Shown: piece after piece, positions 1 through 6,609 of the stretch
Position numbering within the stretch: position 1 is the stretch's first letter
How the letters are laid out: each line of letters begins with the position of its first letter
Assembly (NCBI GenBank): GCA_002449915.1
Contig: DJXY01000213.1
Coordinates: forward strand, 2,788-14,310
Reading direction: 5' to 3'
DNA length: 11,523 nt
From: Oribacterium sp. UBA6992
Lineage (GTDB): Bacteria > Bacillota > Clostridia > Lachnospirales > Lachnospiraceae
The notes under the pieces: model-generated
Seen by the model: only the letters and a program-made list of their open reading frames with translations
Databases searched by the model: none
What the model was told of the DNA's origin: nothing
Position numbers and translations under genes: made by a program

Positions 1-2
1 GC

Positions 3-920
3 GGTCGTGGCGGATATGCGGCTGGAGAGATTCATCTTAACGCAGGTGATAACATCTATGTATATATCGGCGGTAAGGGAGATATGTCTACAGAATCCGC
101 GGTTATCCCGGGCGGTTGGAATGGCGGTGGCAGTGCAAAGGGAGAGCATGCCTCCAAAAATATTACAAATCCTCATGGTACTGTATATTTGTGGGGCTCC
201 GGAGGTGGAGCGACACATATGGCAGTGCTGCCTGCCGGCGGTTCGATTGAGAATTATCCAAACCTTGCATCCTATGTCAGAGATCAGGACAGTGTACTGC
301 TCGCAGCCGGAGGTGGCGGTGGTGCCGGAAGTTTAAATGATGCTGGTGGTGTCGGTGGTGGCTTGACAGGAGGTAATGGCAGCAACAGTACGAATCAGGG
401 CATGGGAGGTACGCAGACGACCGGAGGCAGAGGTATTGCAAAGTATTATGTAAACCTCTTTTATATCCCCGGAAAGAACGGTACAATACAGCAAAGGATA
501 GAAAATACCTCGGAAACTAACGGCCGCTTCGGTGCCGGTGGTGGATATATCAACTCGCCGCGTTGGATCAATAGATATTATTTTGTCGGCTTTAATGGCT
601 CCGGAGGCGGAGGCGGATGGTACGGTGGCGGTACCGGATACGATAATGCGAGAGCTGCGGGTGGTGGATCTGGACATGTCCGTGCGGATCTGCTTCAGGA
701 TCTCGCGGGTACCGGTGCATACCGTGGGACTCTCAGCGGTTCAAACACATTTGCATCTCCACAAGGTACAATGGAAACCGGTCACGGAGGAGATGGATAC
801 GGCAGAATTACGCTGCTCCGCGAGGATGCTGGTAATGATTCGTCCACCAATTCAAACACCGGGGCGTCGGCTGCCTCTGATGCGGAGACGATCACCGGGC
901 CGGGGGCAAACCTTCCGTGA
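3..920 (+). CDS. Glycine-rich surface-type protein, C-terminal part (5' end outside window)
   Basis: The frame is open from the left edge, so the gene starts upstream; the ATG at 84 is internal because the codons before it (GGYAAGEIHLNAGDNIYVYIG) already read as the same domain. About 305 residues are visible. They are built of Gly-rich stretches (GGGGGAG near residue 103, GGGGGWYGGG near residue 200, AAGGGSG) between short hydrophobic or aromatic strands such as NIYVYIGGKG, HGTVYLWGSGGGATHMAVL and DSVLLAAGGG. This resembles the glycine-rich domain of the ALK-like / Gly_rich type (Pfam PF12810 by recollection), found in large extracellular bacterial proteins and some phage fibre-like proteins. 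The tail is Ser/Thr/Asn/Asp-rich and ends in GANLP; there is no LPxTG motif, membrane anchor or sorting signal. Function is unknown; a secreted or surface role is inferred only. Confidence 0.75.
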   Translation, partial: GRGGYAAGEIHLNAGDNIYVYIGGKGDMSTESAVIPGGWNGGGSAKGEHASKNITNPHGTVYLWGSGGGATHMAVLPAGGSIENYPNLASYVRDQDSVLLAAGGGGGAGSLNDAGGVGGGLTGGNGSNSTNQGMGGTQTTGGRGIAKYYVNLFYIPGKNGTIQQRIENTSETNGRFGAGGGYINSPRWINRYYFVGFNGSGGGGGWYGGGTGYDNARAAGGGSGHVRADLLQDLAGTGAYRGTLSGSNTFASPQGTMETGHGGDGYGRITLLREDAGNDSSTNSNTGASAASDAETITGPGANLP

Positions 921-943
921 CTTTCTTAATATCTGGTAACATA

Positions 944-963
944 TTATCCGAAGCTTCGGATAA
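944..963. promoter_or_regulatory. Perfect 20-bp palindrome before uraA: weak terminator or operator
   Basis: The arm TTATCCGAAG is followed directly by its exact reverse complement CTTCGGATAA. As RNA it would fold as an 8-bp stem with an AGCT loop, followed by GCTTTTAACTTT. That is only a modest U-tract, so termination of the glycine-rich gene would be weak. As DNA it is a two-fold symmetric site 33 nt before the uraA start and overlaps a possible -10 (TATTAT, 942-947), as an operator would. The sequence alone does not separate the two roles. Confidence 0.55.
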
Positions 964-995
964 GCTTTTAACTTTGCTTTGCCAAAGGGGGGCAT

Positions 996-2408
996 ATGAG
1001 TAAAGAAAATATTAAAATTGGTGAAGAGGGGATCTATGATGCCCGTAAGCTTGGTACCGGACGTGTACTGATTCTCGGATTTCAGCATATGTTTGCAATG
1101 TTCGGGTCGACGGTTCTGGTACCACTGCTCACAGGTCTCAGTGTTTCCACAACACTGCTCTGGGCAGGACTCGGCACGTTGCTGTTCCACCTGATCAGTA
1201 AGAAAAAGGTACCTGCGTTTCTGGGATCTTCCTTTGCGTTTCTTGCCGGTTATGCGGCAATTGCGCCAAATGGGGAACCGGAGCTTTTACGGTATGCTTG
1301 CTTTGGCGTTGCATGTGCAGGTCTTGTATATCTGATCCTTGCAGTGCTTTTCCGGGCGTTTGGCGCAAGTCGGGTTATGAAATATTTTCCACCGGTTGTG
1401 ACAGGACCGATCATCATTGCCATTGGTCTCAATCTTTCCAAGTCTGCTGTGGAAAATTGTAGTACCAACTGGCCGATCGCTTTGGTCGCCATAGTTATTG
1501 TGGTGGTCTGCAATATCTGGGGCAGAGGCATGGTCAAGATTATCCCGATTCTGCTCGGCGTAATAGGATCGTATCTCGTGGCAGCGATTACCGGATGCAT
1601 TGATTTTACACCGGTACGGGAGGCTGCCTGGATCGGTCTGCCACTCCAGTATCAGCGTACGGTGTTTTCGATCTTTACAGACGGAAATCTGGATCCTGCA
1701 CTGCTGATCACTTCTGTCATTACGATTGTGCCGATTGCATTTGCAACGATGATGGAACATATCGGTGACATTTCCGCTATTTCCTCAACGGTCGGCAAAA
1801 ACTTCATTAAGGATCCCGGACTCCACAGAACTCTGACGGGCGATGGACTTGCAACAACACTTGCTTCTCTTTTTGGTGCACCGGCCAATACAACCTATGG
1901 TGAAAATACAGGAGTTCTGACGCTCACCAAGGTATATGATCCGATGGTCATCCGGCTTGCGGCTGTCATTGCGATAATTCTGTCCTTCTGCCCTAAATTT
2001 GCGTCCGTCATCGAGGTTATGCCATCCGCAACCATCGGAGGTATTTCTCTGGTACTTTATGGTATGATTTCGGCAGTTGGTGTCAGGAATGTTGTAGAAA
2101 CCCATGTAGATTTTTCGCAGTCCAGAAATGTTATCATTGCAGCATTGATTCTGGTTCTGTCCATTGGCATCAATTACTCCACTGCAGGAGCAATCGTGAT
2201 TCCAGTTGGAGCGATCACCATAAATTTCTCGGGCATCGCGACAGGGTCTCTCGTTGGTATTGTGCTGAATGCCATCCTGCCGGGTAAGGACTATAAATTT
2301 GAGGATGATGAACCAAACAGGACAGGCGTTGATCTGGAAATCGCTCAGGGTAAGTCTCTGGTGTGGGAGCTTGCCAGGAAAGCCGGACAGAAAAATATGG
2401 AAGACTGA
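996..2408 (+). CDS. uraA: NCS2-family uracil permease
   Basis: A 470-residue integral membrane protein expected to import uracil by proton symport at the cytoplasmic membrane. It is hydrophobic throughout, with segments that fit the 14-helix NCS2/UraA fold. Diagnostic residues are present: GFQHMFAMFGST (His31), MMEHIGD (Glu254) and the family signature TTYGENTGVLTLTK (Glu303). The ENTG form is typical of uracil-type members; xanthine/urate-type permeases usually have Gln at the Glu303 position. The length is slightly above E. coli UraA (about 430) because of an extended N-terminus and a charged C-terminal tail (about residues 430-470). The start is set by a strong AAAGGGGGG ribosome binding site at 985-992. 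No pyrimidine biosynthesis genes are adjacent. I see no PyrR-type attenuator; the palindrome at 944-963 is the only upstream element. Family assignment is firm; uracil specificity is likely. Confidence 0.93.
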   Translation: MSKENIKIGEEGIYDARKLGTGRVLILGFQHMFAMFGSTVLVPLLTGLSVSTTLLWAGLGTLLFHLISKKKVPAFLGSSFAFLAGYAAIAPNGEPELLRYACFGVACAGLVYLILAVLFRAFGASRVMKYFPPVVTGPIIIAIGLNLSKSAVENCSTNWPIALVAIVIVVVCNIWGRGMVKIIPILLGVIGSYLVAAITGCIDFTPVREAAWIGLPLQYQRTVFSIFTDGNLDPALLITSVITIVPIAFATMMEHIGDISAISSTVGKNFIKDPGLHRTLTGDGLATTLASLFGAPANTTYGENTGVLTLTKVYDPMVIRLAAVIAIILSFCPKFASVIEVMPSATIGGISLVLYGMISAVGVRNVVETHVDFSQSRNVIIAALILVLSIGINYSTAGAIVIPVGAITINFSGIATGSLVGIVLNAILPGKDYKFEDDEPNRTGVDLEIAQGKSLVWELARKAGQKNMED

Positions 2409-2410
2409 GC

Positions 2411-2519
2411 TTTATCATGAGGAGGATAGCGCTGCATTAACAACGCTATGCGTGAATCGTGCTTCAGCTTCGCTGTGTTGCATTACATGAAATTGCATTT
2501 CGGCCTCAAGGATGATAAA
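2411..2519 (+). other. Spacer with long-range inverted complementarity, possibly a folded RNA
   Basis: The 143-nt gap between uraA and the small cysteine protein holds TTTATCAT-GAGG (2411-2422), which pairs with CCTC-(AAGG)-ATGATAAA (2504-2519): 12 bp broken by one 4-nt bulge. Inside lie ATAGCG/CGCTAT (2426-2431 with 2444-2449) and CAGC-TTC-GCTG (2465-2475). There is no U-run after the closing stem, so it is not an intrinsic terminator. It could be a 5' leader element of the next gene, a small terminal-inverted-repeat element, or chance. I see no convincing promoter or open reading frame in it. Confidence 0.35.
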
Positions 2520-2551
2520 ATGAACCAAAATAGTTAAAGGAGGTTACATCC

Positions 2552-2884
2552 ATGGATGTTAAAGCAAAGGTTAGTGAACTGATCAATGCAGCAACGATAT
2601 GTCCGGAGGCAAAGGCAGCAGCGGAAGCTTATCTTGCAGCTTATGGTACCGCAAAGCAGGCAGCTGCGGCTGCGGCACTGATCGCTGAACTTAAGGAAGA
2701 TGTTGGTTCAGTTGACAGTGCGATTGCATTTGGAAAGAGTGATATGGGTAAACAGATTCTGGGCGATGGAGCAGATGGTTTTGTCAAGGCTGCGGAAGCA
2801 TCCAAGGCTGCCGGCGGTAAATACTGCGTCTGTCCTGCGTGCCAGGCCGGCGGTGAGCTGCTGGATCATGCTAACGAGCTGTGA
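2552..2884 (+). CDS. Small CxCxxC protein of unknown function (family often labelled 'molecular chaperone Hsp90')
   Basis: A 110-residue soluble protein, Ala-rich and predicted mostly helical. It contains one Cys near the N-terminus (ICPEAKAAAEAYL, Cys17) and a C-terminal cluster KYCVCPACQAGG (Cys92, Cys94, Cys97), with His106 close by. This matches a short family I recall from Lachnospiraceae and relatives, with the pattern CPEAKAAAxAxLxAxGT near the start and AGxKYCxCPAC near the end. Its database name 'molecular chaperone Hsp90' appears to be a propagated label: nothing here resembles the Hsp90 ATPase. The four Cys could bind a metal or form disulfides (inferred). The start has an excellent AAAGGAGG site at 2536-2543, 8 nt upstream. 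It lies 143 nt after uraA and is closed by its own terminator, so it is either the last gene of the uraA unit or has its own promoter. Confidence 0.85.
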   Translation: MDVKAKVSELINAATICPEAKAAAEAYLAAYGTAKQAAAAAALIAELKEDVGSVDSAIAFGKSDMGKQILGDGADGFVKAAEASKAAGGKYCVCPACQAGGELLDHANEL

Positions 2885-2906
2885 GCGGTTGACAGGACAA
2901 TACGGC

Positions 2907-2956
2907 AAAGGGCTGCTTTTTGTTCCGACTGCGGGACAGGAGCAGCCCTTTTGCTT
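2907..2956 (+). terminator. Intrinsic terminator after the small CxCxxC gene
   Basis: A perfect 11-bp stem: AAAGGGCTGCT (2907-2917) pairs with AGCAGCCCTTT (2941-2951), followed by a T-rich tail (TTTTGCTT). Secondary pairing inside the loop (GTTCC with GGGAC) would extend it. It begins 22 nt after the stop codon and separates the uraA region from the pilus genes. In the following 105 nt, up to pilD, I find no promoter that I trust. Confidence 0.85.
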
Positions 2957-3061
2957 ACGATGGTTTCCAAATGAAAAATCAGATAAGAAAAGATGATACC
3001 ACCCTGAGGATAAATCATAAGTATATGTACACAGCATCCGGGTAAAGAGGTAATTTTTTAG

Positions 3062-3865
3062 ATGATGCATGTAAGTCTTTTTATTACGATATACATCTTA
3101 TGTATCGCGGTTCTGCTCGGCGCTGCGTTCGGGAGCTTCCTGGACTGCATGGCATGGAGGATCGCTGCAGGAGAAAGTATCCTCAAAGGGCGTTCGCACT
3201 GCGACAACTGTCAGCATGTTCTGGGATTTTTGGATCTGATCCCGGTTTTTTCCTATGTTTTCCTTAAAGGAAGGTGCCGATACTGTGGCAAGAAGGTCTC
3301 CCCGGAGAGTACCTGCTGCGAGATCCTGTTGGGGCTGATCTTTGCCGTACTGGTTTACCGCTTTGACGTAAGCTTCCGGACACTTCGTTTTCTGATCCTT
3401 GCGGGGATCCTGCTGGGACTTTCCCTCGTGGACCTAAAGACGTACACCATCCCGGACGGGTTTATCGCAGCAGGAATCCTGGGCTGGTTCATGACACTTC
3501 CCGGGATTTTATATGAGGAGTATGGAGAGAGTCTGAGGGAGGGAATGCTTCATGAAGCATTGTACCCGTTTCTCGGCGCCCTTATGTTAGGAGGATCCAT
3601 GCTGCTCCTGTCGCTGCTGTTTGATCATATCCTGGGGAAGGAAAGCATGGGCGGCGGAGATATCAAGCTCTTTTTTATGACGGGGCTGTATCTTCATCCG
3701 CTGCTTCTGTTATTTCATCTGATCCTGTCCAGTATCATCGGTCTTTTGTTTGCACTGCTTTTTAAGCAGAGACAGATTCCATTTGGACCGGCGATTTCGA
3801 TTGCAGCATTGACGATGATCCTGTGGGGAAATGGATTTTTGAACTGGTATATCGGCTTATTGTAA
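3062..3865 (+). CDS. pilD: Type IV prepilin peptidase / N-methyltransferase (A24 family)
   Basis: A 267-residue polytopic membrane aspartyl protease that cleaves the leader of type IV prepilins (or pseudopilins) on the cytoplasmic side and N-methylates the new N-terminus. The N-terminal methylase region is complete: GSFLDCMAWR (around residue 24) and the two zinc-type pairs CDNC (Cys47, Cys50) and CRYC (Cys72, Cys75). The peptidase has both catalytic aspartates, LSLVDLKTYTIPD (Asp124) and the GxGD motif GGGDIKLF (Asp200), with about seven or eight hydrophobic segments. Full length for the family. ATG occurs twice at the start (3062 and 3065); GGTAAAGAGG at 3041-3050 serves either. It is the first gene of a tight cluster, 20 nt before pilM. 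A ComC-like role in competence is the alternative, but pilM/N/O next to it favour a pilus. Confidence 0.93.
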   Translation: MMHVSLFITIYILCIAVLLGAAFGSFLDCMAWRIAAGESILKGRSHCDNCQHVLGFLDLIPVFSYVFLKGRCRYCGKKVSPESTCCEILLGLIFAVLVYRFDVSFRTLRFLILAGILLGLSLVDLKTYTIPDGFIAAGILGWFMTLPGILYEEYGESLREGMLHEALYPFLGALMLGGSMLLLSLLFDHILGKESMGGGDIKLFFMTGLYLHPLLLLFHLILSSIIGLLFALLFKQRQIPFGPAISIAALTMILWGNGFLNWYIGLL

Positions 3866-3885
3866 ACTTATGTGACGAGGTTTTT

Positions 3886-4902
3886 ATGGCACGGGGAAAA
3901 ATCATTGGAATTGACATTGGAAATTACGAGGTCAAGGTAACGGTATTGGATCAAGGTACGGTGAAGTCTTTTTTTACAGAGCCGGTTCCGGACAATGCTG
4001 TTAAGGATGGCCTCATCCAGTATTGGGATGGCATGGCGGAATTTCTCCGGGAGACCTTTAAAAAGTATAATATCCGGGAAAAGAAGGCTGTGTTTTCGGT
4101 TCCGATGGGCGCCGTTTACGAGCGCCGGGTGAAGATGCCGTTGATGACGGTGGCGCAGCTTAAGATTAATCTCCCCTATGAGTTTCATGACTATATCACG
4201 GATGAGATTGCCAATCACTACTTTGACTATGCTGTACTGGAACGAAAGGAAAAGTCAATGGATCTCATGGCAGTTGCCTGTACAAGGAAAATGATTGAGC
4301 AGTACCGGAGGCTTGCCAAGGCGGCAGGACTCAAAATTACGGGACTGGTGCCGGAGGTATTTGGTTATCAGCGGCTTCTGAATCATGCGCATGTGCTTGA
4401 AGCCGAGAAGCATCCGGAACAGGAGAAGCGGGACTACGCTGTACTGGACCTTGGCGAGCAGGCATTCCGCATTCACTTCTTTAAAAAAGGCATTTATGAG
4501 AGTACACGCTCGATGGAGCCAGGATGCATAGGGCTTCTTAAGGAGATCTCGGATATTAATGGAACAGATATCCATATTTCCAGAATTGCGGCAGAGTCTG
4601 ACCAGGGGAATATCATGGAGCATCCGCAGCTAATGGATCTCTATAACACGCGAGCAGTGGAAGTCATGCGTGTGCTTAATTTCTATAGCTTCAACAACCC
4701 TGCAAATACCATTGATACGCTATACTGCGTGTGCGGTGGTACAAAGTATGCGGAGCTTATGAAAGCAATTGCACGGCAGGTTTCGCTGCCGGTCAAGCTG
4801 TTTCCGGAGCTGCTTCATATAGAGGAAGCGGAGACATCCGCGAGAGAGGCACTTGTTATGAGTCCGCAATCCTATGGTGTGGCTGTGGAACCGATATTCT
4901 GA
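3886..4902 (+). CDS. pilM: PilM-like actin-fold ATPase of the type IV pilus alignment complex
   Basis: A 338-residue cytoplasmic protein with the actin/FtsA-like nucleotide-binding fold. In the pilus machine PilM binds the cytoplasmic N-terminus of PilN and links the membrane complex to the motor. Visible motifs are phosphate-1 IIGIDIGNYEVKV (Asp10), phosphate-2 YAVLDLGEQAFRIHFF (Asp188) and the adenosine region YCVCGGTKYAEL (Gly284-Gly285). The length is close to the usual 350. I chose the ATG at 3886, not the upstream in-frame ATG at 3823, because 3823 lies inside pilD and MARGKIIGIDIG is the normal family N-terminus; GACGAGG at 3874-3880 fits as ribosome binding site. It lies 20 nt after pilD and 12 nt before pilN, so one transcript is expected. 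Confidence 0.88.
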   Translation: MARGKIIGIDIGNYEVKVTVLDQGTVKSFFTEPVPDNAVKDGLIQYWDGMAEFLRETFKKYNIREKKAVFSVPMGAVYERRVKMPLMTVAQLKINLPYEFHDYITDEIANHYFDYAVLERKEKSMDLMAVACTRKMIEQYRRLAKAAGLKITGLVPEVFGYQRLLNHAHVLEAEKHPEQEKRDYAVLDLGEQAFRIHFFKKGIYESTRSMEPGCIGLLKEISDINGTDIHISRIAAESDQGNIMEHPQLMDLYNTRAVEVMRVLNFYSFNNPANTIDTLYCVCGGTKYAELMKAIARQVSLPVKLFPELLHIEEAETSAREALVMSPQSYGVAVEPIF

Positions 4903-4914
4903 TGGAGGAAAAAA

Positions 4915-5766
4915 ATGGCAGCCCTGAGACAATTAATACACAGGAAGCTTGGCAAGGGTGGCGCGTATCCATCCAAACGGACCATTAACCTCCTGGAAAA
5001 TGAGCATAAAACGGGAGAAACCATCTTTACATTGAGTCTGTTTCTTATTTTCCTTGTTTTCCTGTTTGGATTTTCCAGACTTTTTGTAGCAGATCAGCTT
5101 CAAAGAGCGGATGAAGCGGAGAATCAGTATCAGCAGGTGGAGCAGAGCCTCAATAAAATAAAAGAGGCGAACCAGGTGTATGATGATGTAGAGTCTAGAT
5201 ACAGTCATTATGGCAAGGGATATCTTAATGATCAGGAGCGCGCAGAGGCCGATCGGCTGACAATGTTGGATGTCATTGAGCAAAAGGTGCATCCGTCCGG
5301 CGGTATCAGGAGTATTACGATTACGGATAATACTGCGGAGCTGTCCGTTGAGATCTCGCAGGCGGACCGTATGCCGGAGATCATTGCGGATCTGGAGAGC
5401 TCTCCTTATGTAAATTACGCAACGGCTACCACAGAAGGCACAGTGGATCAGAACGATGGTGCGTTATCCTATGTTGAGACGGATATTACAATTATTTTCC
5501 GGTCACCGCAGGAGATGGCAGCAATCCAGGCGCAGGGTGCAGCCACTGGAAATGCGCAGGCACAAGGGAATGCTGCCGGAGATGTGCAGACACAAAATGA
5601 CACTGCCGGTAACATAGAGGCAGAGAGTGATGCTGCGGGAGATACGCAGTCACAAAATACCGACACCGGGAATACGGAGGCTGAGGCAGGAGCCTCGGAA
5701 GCATCGGAAGACGCCGGAAATGCATGGGAAGAGAGCGAGGAGGTGATGAGCAGTGCTGAATCGTGA
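4915..5766 (+). CDS. pilN: PilN-like membrane protein with a repetitive C-terminal tail
   Basis: A 283-residue bitopic protein of the type IV pilus alignment complex. The layout fits PilN: a short basic cytoplasmic N-terminus containing TINLLENE (the INLLP-like PilM-binding motif, residues 23-30), one membrane helix (about 37-59), a coiled-coil region (about 60-115), then an alpha/beta ferredoxin-like domain (about 116-196; strands RSITIT, AELSVEI, ETDITIIF). After residue 200 there is an unusual low-complexity acidic tail with five decapeptide repeats (residues 208-257), not part of PilN as I know it. Start: TGGAGG at 4903-4908 precedes the ATG. It overlaps pilO by 14 nt, so translation of the two is probably coupled. 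Sequence similarity to PilN is low, as usual; position and topology carry the call. Confidence 0.8.
   Translation: MAALRQLIHRKLGKGGAYPSKRTINLLENEHKTGETIFTLSLFLIFLVFLFGFSRLFVADQLQRADEAENQYQQVEQSLNKIKEANQVYDDVESRYSHYGKGYLNDQERAEADRLTMLDVIEQKVHPSGGIRSITITDNTAELSVEISQADRMPEIIADLESSPYVNYATATTEGTVDQNDGALSYVETDITIIFRSPQEMAAIQAQGAATGNAQAQGNAAGDVQTQNDTAGNIEAESDAAGDTQSQNTDTGNTEAEAGASEASEDAGNAWEESEEVMSSAES
5536..5685 (+). repeat. Five 30-bp tandem repeats coding the PilN tail
   Basis: Five in-register 30-nt units (5536, 5566, 5596, 5626, 5656) encode GAATGNAQAQ, GNAAGDVQTQ, NDTAGNIEAE, SDAAGDTQSQ and NTDTGNTEAE, consensus x-x-A-x-G-[N/D]-x-[Q/E]-x-[Q/E]. A partial unit (AIQAQ) precedes them. Copies 3 and 5 carry the acidic E-x-E form; copies 1, 2 and 4 carry Q-x-Q. 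The copies differ at many nucleotides, so the array is old or under protein-level selection and not a recent expansion. Confidence 0.85.
5739..5746 (+). promoter_or_regulatory. Strong Shine-Dalgarno for pilO, inside pilN, fixing a GTG start
   Basis: GGAGGTGA lies within the last codons of pilN. It is an essentially perfect anti-16S match and sits 9 nt (counted from GGAGG) before the GTG at 5753. The nearby ATG at 5746 is in the pilN frame and cannot start pilO, so GTG is the start. Confidence 0.8.
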
Positions 5767-6454
5767 GTTTGACAGAAAAGAGAAAATTGTCATGCTGCTG
5801 ATTGCCATCCTTTTGCTTGGCTTTTTCTATTTCTGGATGGTGAAGGAGCCGGTGGCACACAGGATAGCGGCATCGGATACGACAGATCTTGAAAACCAGA
5901 TCCAGGTTGAGCAGCAGAAAAACAGCAGGATAAAACAGATGGAGCAGGAGATGAATCAGAATGAAACTGCCTCCACAGCTGTTGTTGCAACCTATGATAA
6001 TTTTAAGCAGGAGTCCATAGAGCTTAACCGGATTTTTGCGGAAGCGGTTTCGTACAGCTTCAGTTTTGAAAAGCCTGTGGCATCCGGTGAGACGGTTCGT
6101 CGGAACATCGGGATATCCTTTACTGCAGCAGATTATGCCAGTGCCCGCAGGATGATTGATGCACTGCATAATGATCCGTACCGCTGCCTGATTCATGATG
6201 TTTCCCTTGCCGCCATTGATCATAACAGCTCAGATACGGATGCTGTAGCTAATTTGCAGAACTCCCAGGTCAGTGGAAGTCTCACAGTCACATTTTATGA
6301 GACCTTGCATGATGCTGCGACACGGGAAGGTCTGGAATATGACAAGAGTACGGACCAGAACACTAAGGGTCCGGGACTTGCCGGCGCGGATTTTTCCAAT
6401 CTGCAACGTTCGGATCTGGAGACAGCGGCAGAGAGCTTTGCAGCCTCACATTGA
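5753..6454 (+). CDS. pilO: PilO-like membrane protein of the type IV pilus alignment complex
   Basis: A 233-residue bitopic protein starting at GTG. It has a short charged cytoplasmic N-terminus (MLNREFDRKEK), one membrane helix (about residues 12-31, IVMLLIAILLLGFFYFWMV), a Gln/Glu-rich coiled coil (about 43-70), then an alpha/beta domain (about 98-185; strands RRNIGISFTA and SGSLTVTFYE) as in PilO, the partner that heterodimerises with PilN. The last 45 residues are polar and probably disordered. It overlaps pilN by 14 nt. No pilP or pilQ follows, as expected for a cell without an outer membrane; the transcript ends at the terminator 38 nt downstream. The call rests on topology and order, since PilO sequences are poorly conserved. 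Confidence 0.78.
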   Translation: MLNREFDRKEKIVMLLIAILLLGFFYFWMVKEPVAHRIAASDTTDLENQIQVEQQKNSRIKQMEQEMNQNETASTAVVATYDNFKQESIELNRIFAEAVSYSFSFEKPVASGETVRRNIGISFTAADYASARRMIDALHNDPYRCLIHDVSLAAIDHNSSDTDAVANLQNSQVSGSLTVTFYETLHDAATREGLEYDKSTDQNTKGPGLAGADFSNLQRSDLETAAESFAASH

Positions 6455-6491
6455 AATTTTATGCAGATAAGAATAAATACAAATATTTCAG

Positions 6492-6540
6492 CAGCTAAGC
6501 TTCTTCCTGGTTTTACAGTGGAGAAGCTTAGCTGTTTTTT
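6492..6540 (+). terminator. Intrinsic terminator of the pil operon
   Basis: A perfect 13-bp stem: CAGCTAAGCTTCT (6492-6504) pairs with AGAAGCTTAGCTG (6522-6534), with a 17-nt loop and six T residues at 6535-6540. It lies 38 nt after the pilO stop. This is a textbook Rho-independent terminator and marks the end of the pilus unit. Confidence 0.92.
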
Positions 6541-6541
6541 C

Positions 6542-6570
6542 TTGACATGATCACTTTAACATGCTAACAT
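6542..6570 (+). promoter_or_regulatory. Sigma-A type promoter of the his operon (extended -10)
   Basis: TTGACA (6542-6547, consensus -35) is followed by a 17-nt spacer and TAACAT (6565-6570, 4 of 6 to TATAAT), with a TGn extension (TGC, 6562-6564). Transcription would start near 6577. The -35 begins one base after the T-run of the pil terminator, so the two units abut directly. The resulting leader to hisC is about 230 nt. Confidence 0.75.
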
Positions 6571-6609
6571 GGTAAATCATTGAAGCCAATCGCGGTACCA
6601 GCATTCAGA

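Noticed and set aside
1..336. Alternative frame of 109 codons at the left edge, and the frame at 532-939
   Set aside because: Both overlap the glycine-rich reading frame, whose composition is coherent from the edge to the stop; these are shadow frames created by GGN-rich codons.
2957..3061. Possible c-di-GMP riboswitch or promoter before pilD
   Set aside because: Pilus genes in clostridia can have such riboswitches, but I find neither the conserved GEMM-type segments nor a convincing -35/-10 pair in this 105-nt stretch.
2708..3070. Minus-strand open frame of 120 codons
   Set aside because: It runs through the terminator and antisense to the small Cys gene, and has no recognisable domain.
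3823..3885. Longer pilM start at 3823
   Set aside because: It lies inside the end of pilD, and the added residues do not fit PilM; 3886 has a ribosome binding site and the family N-terminus.
5492..6223. Long open frame on the minus strand (243 codons) across pilN and pilO
   Set aside because: It is antisense to two well-supported genes, is rich in Cys, His and Arg codons typical of a shadow frame, and arises largely from the compositional bias of the pilN repeats.
6591..6600. On the minus strand this reads TGGTACCGCG, identical to the core of a T-box leader
   Set aside because: It points away from the his genes, towards the end of pilO where no minus-strand gene exists. It lacks the AGGG that precedes the core, and no specifier stem or terminator is visible. 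GGTACC is itself palindromic, so a chance match is likely.
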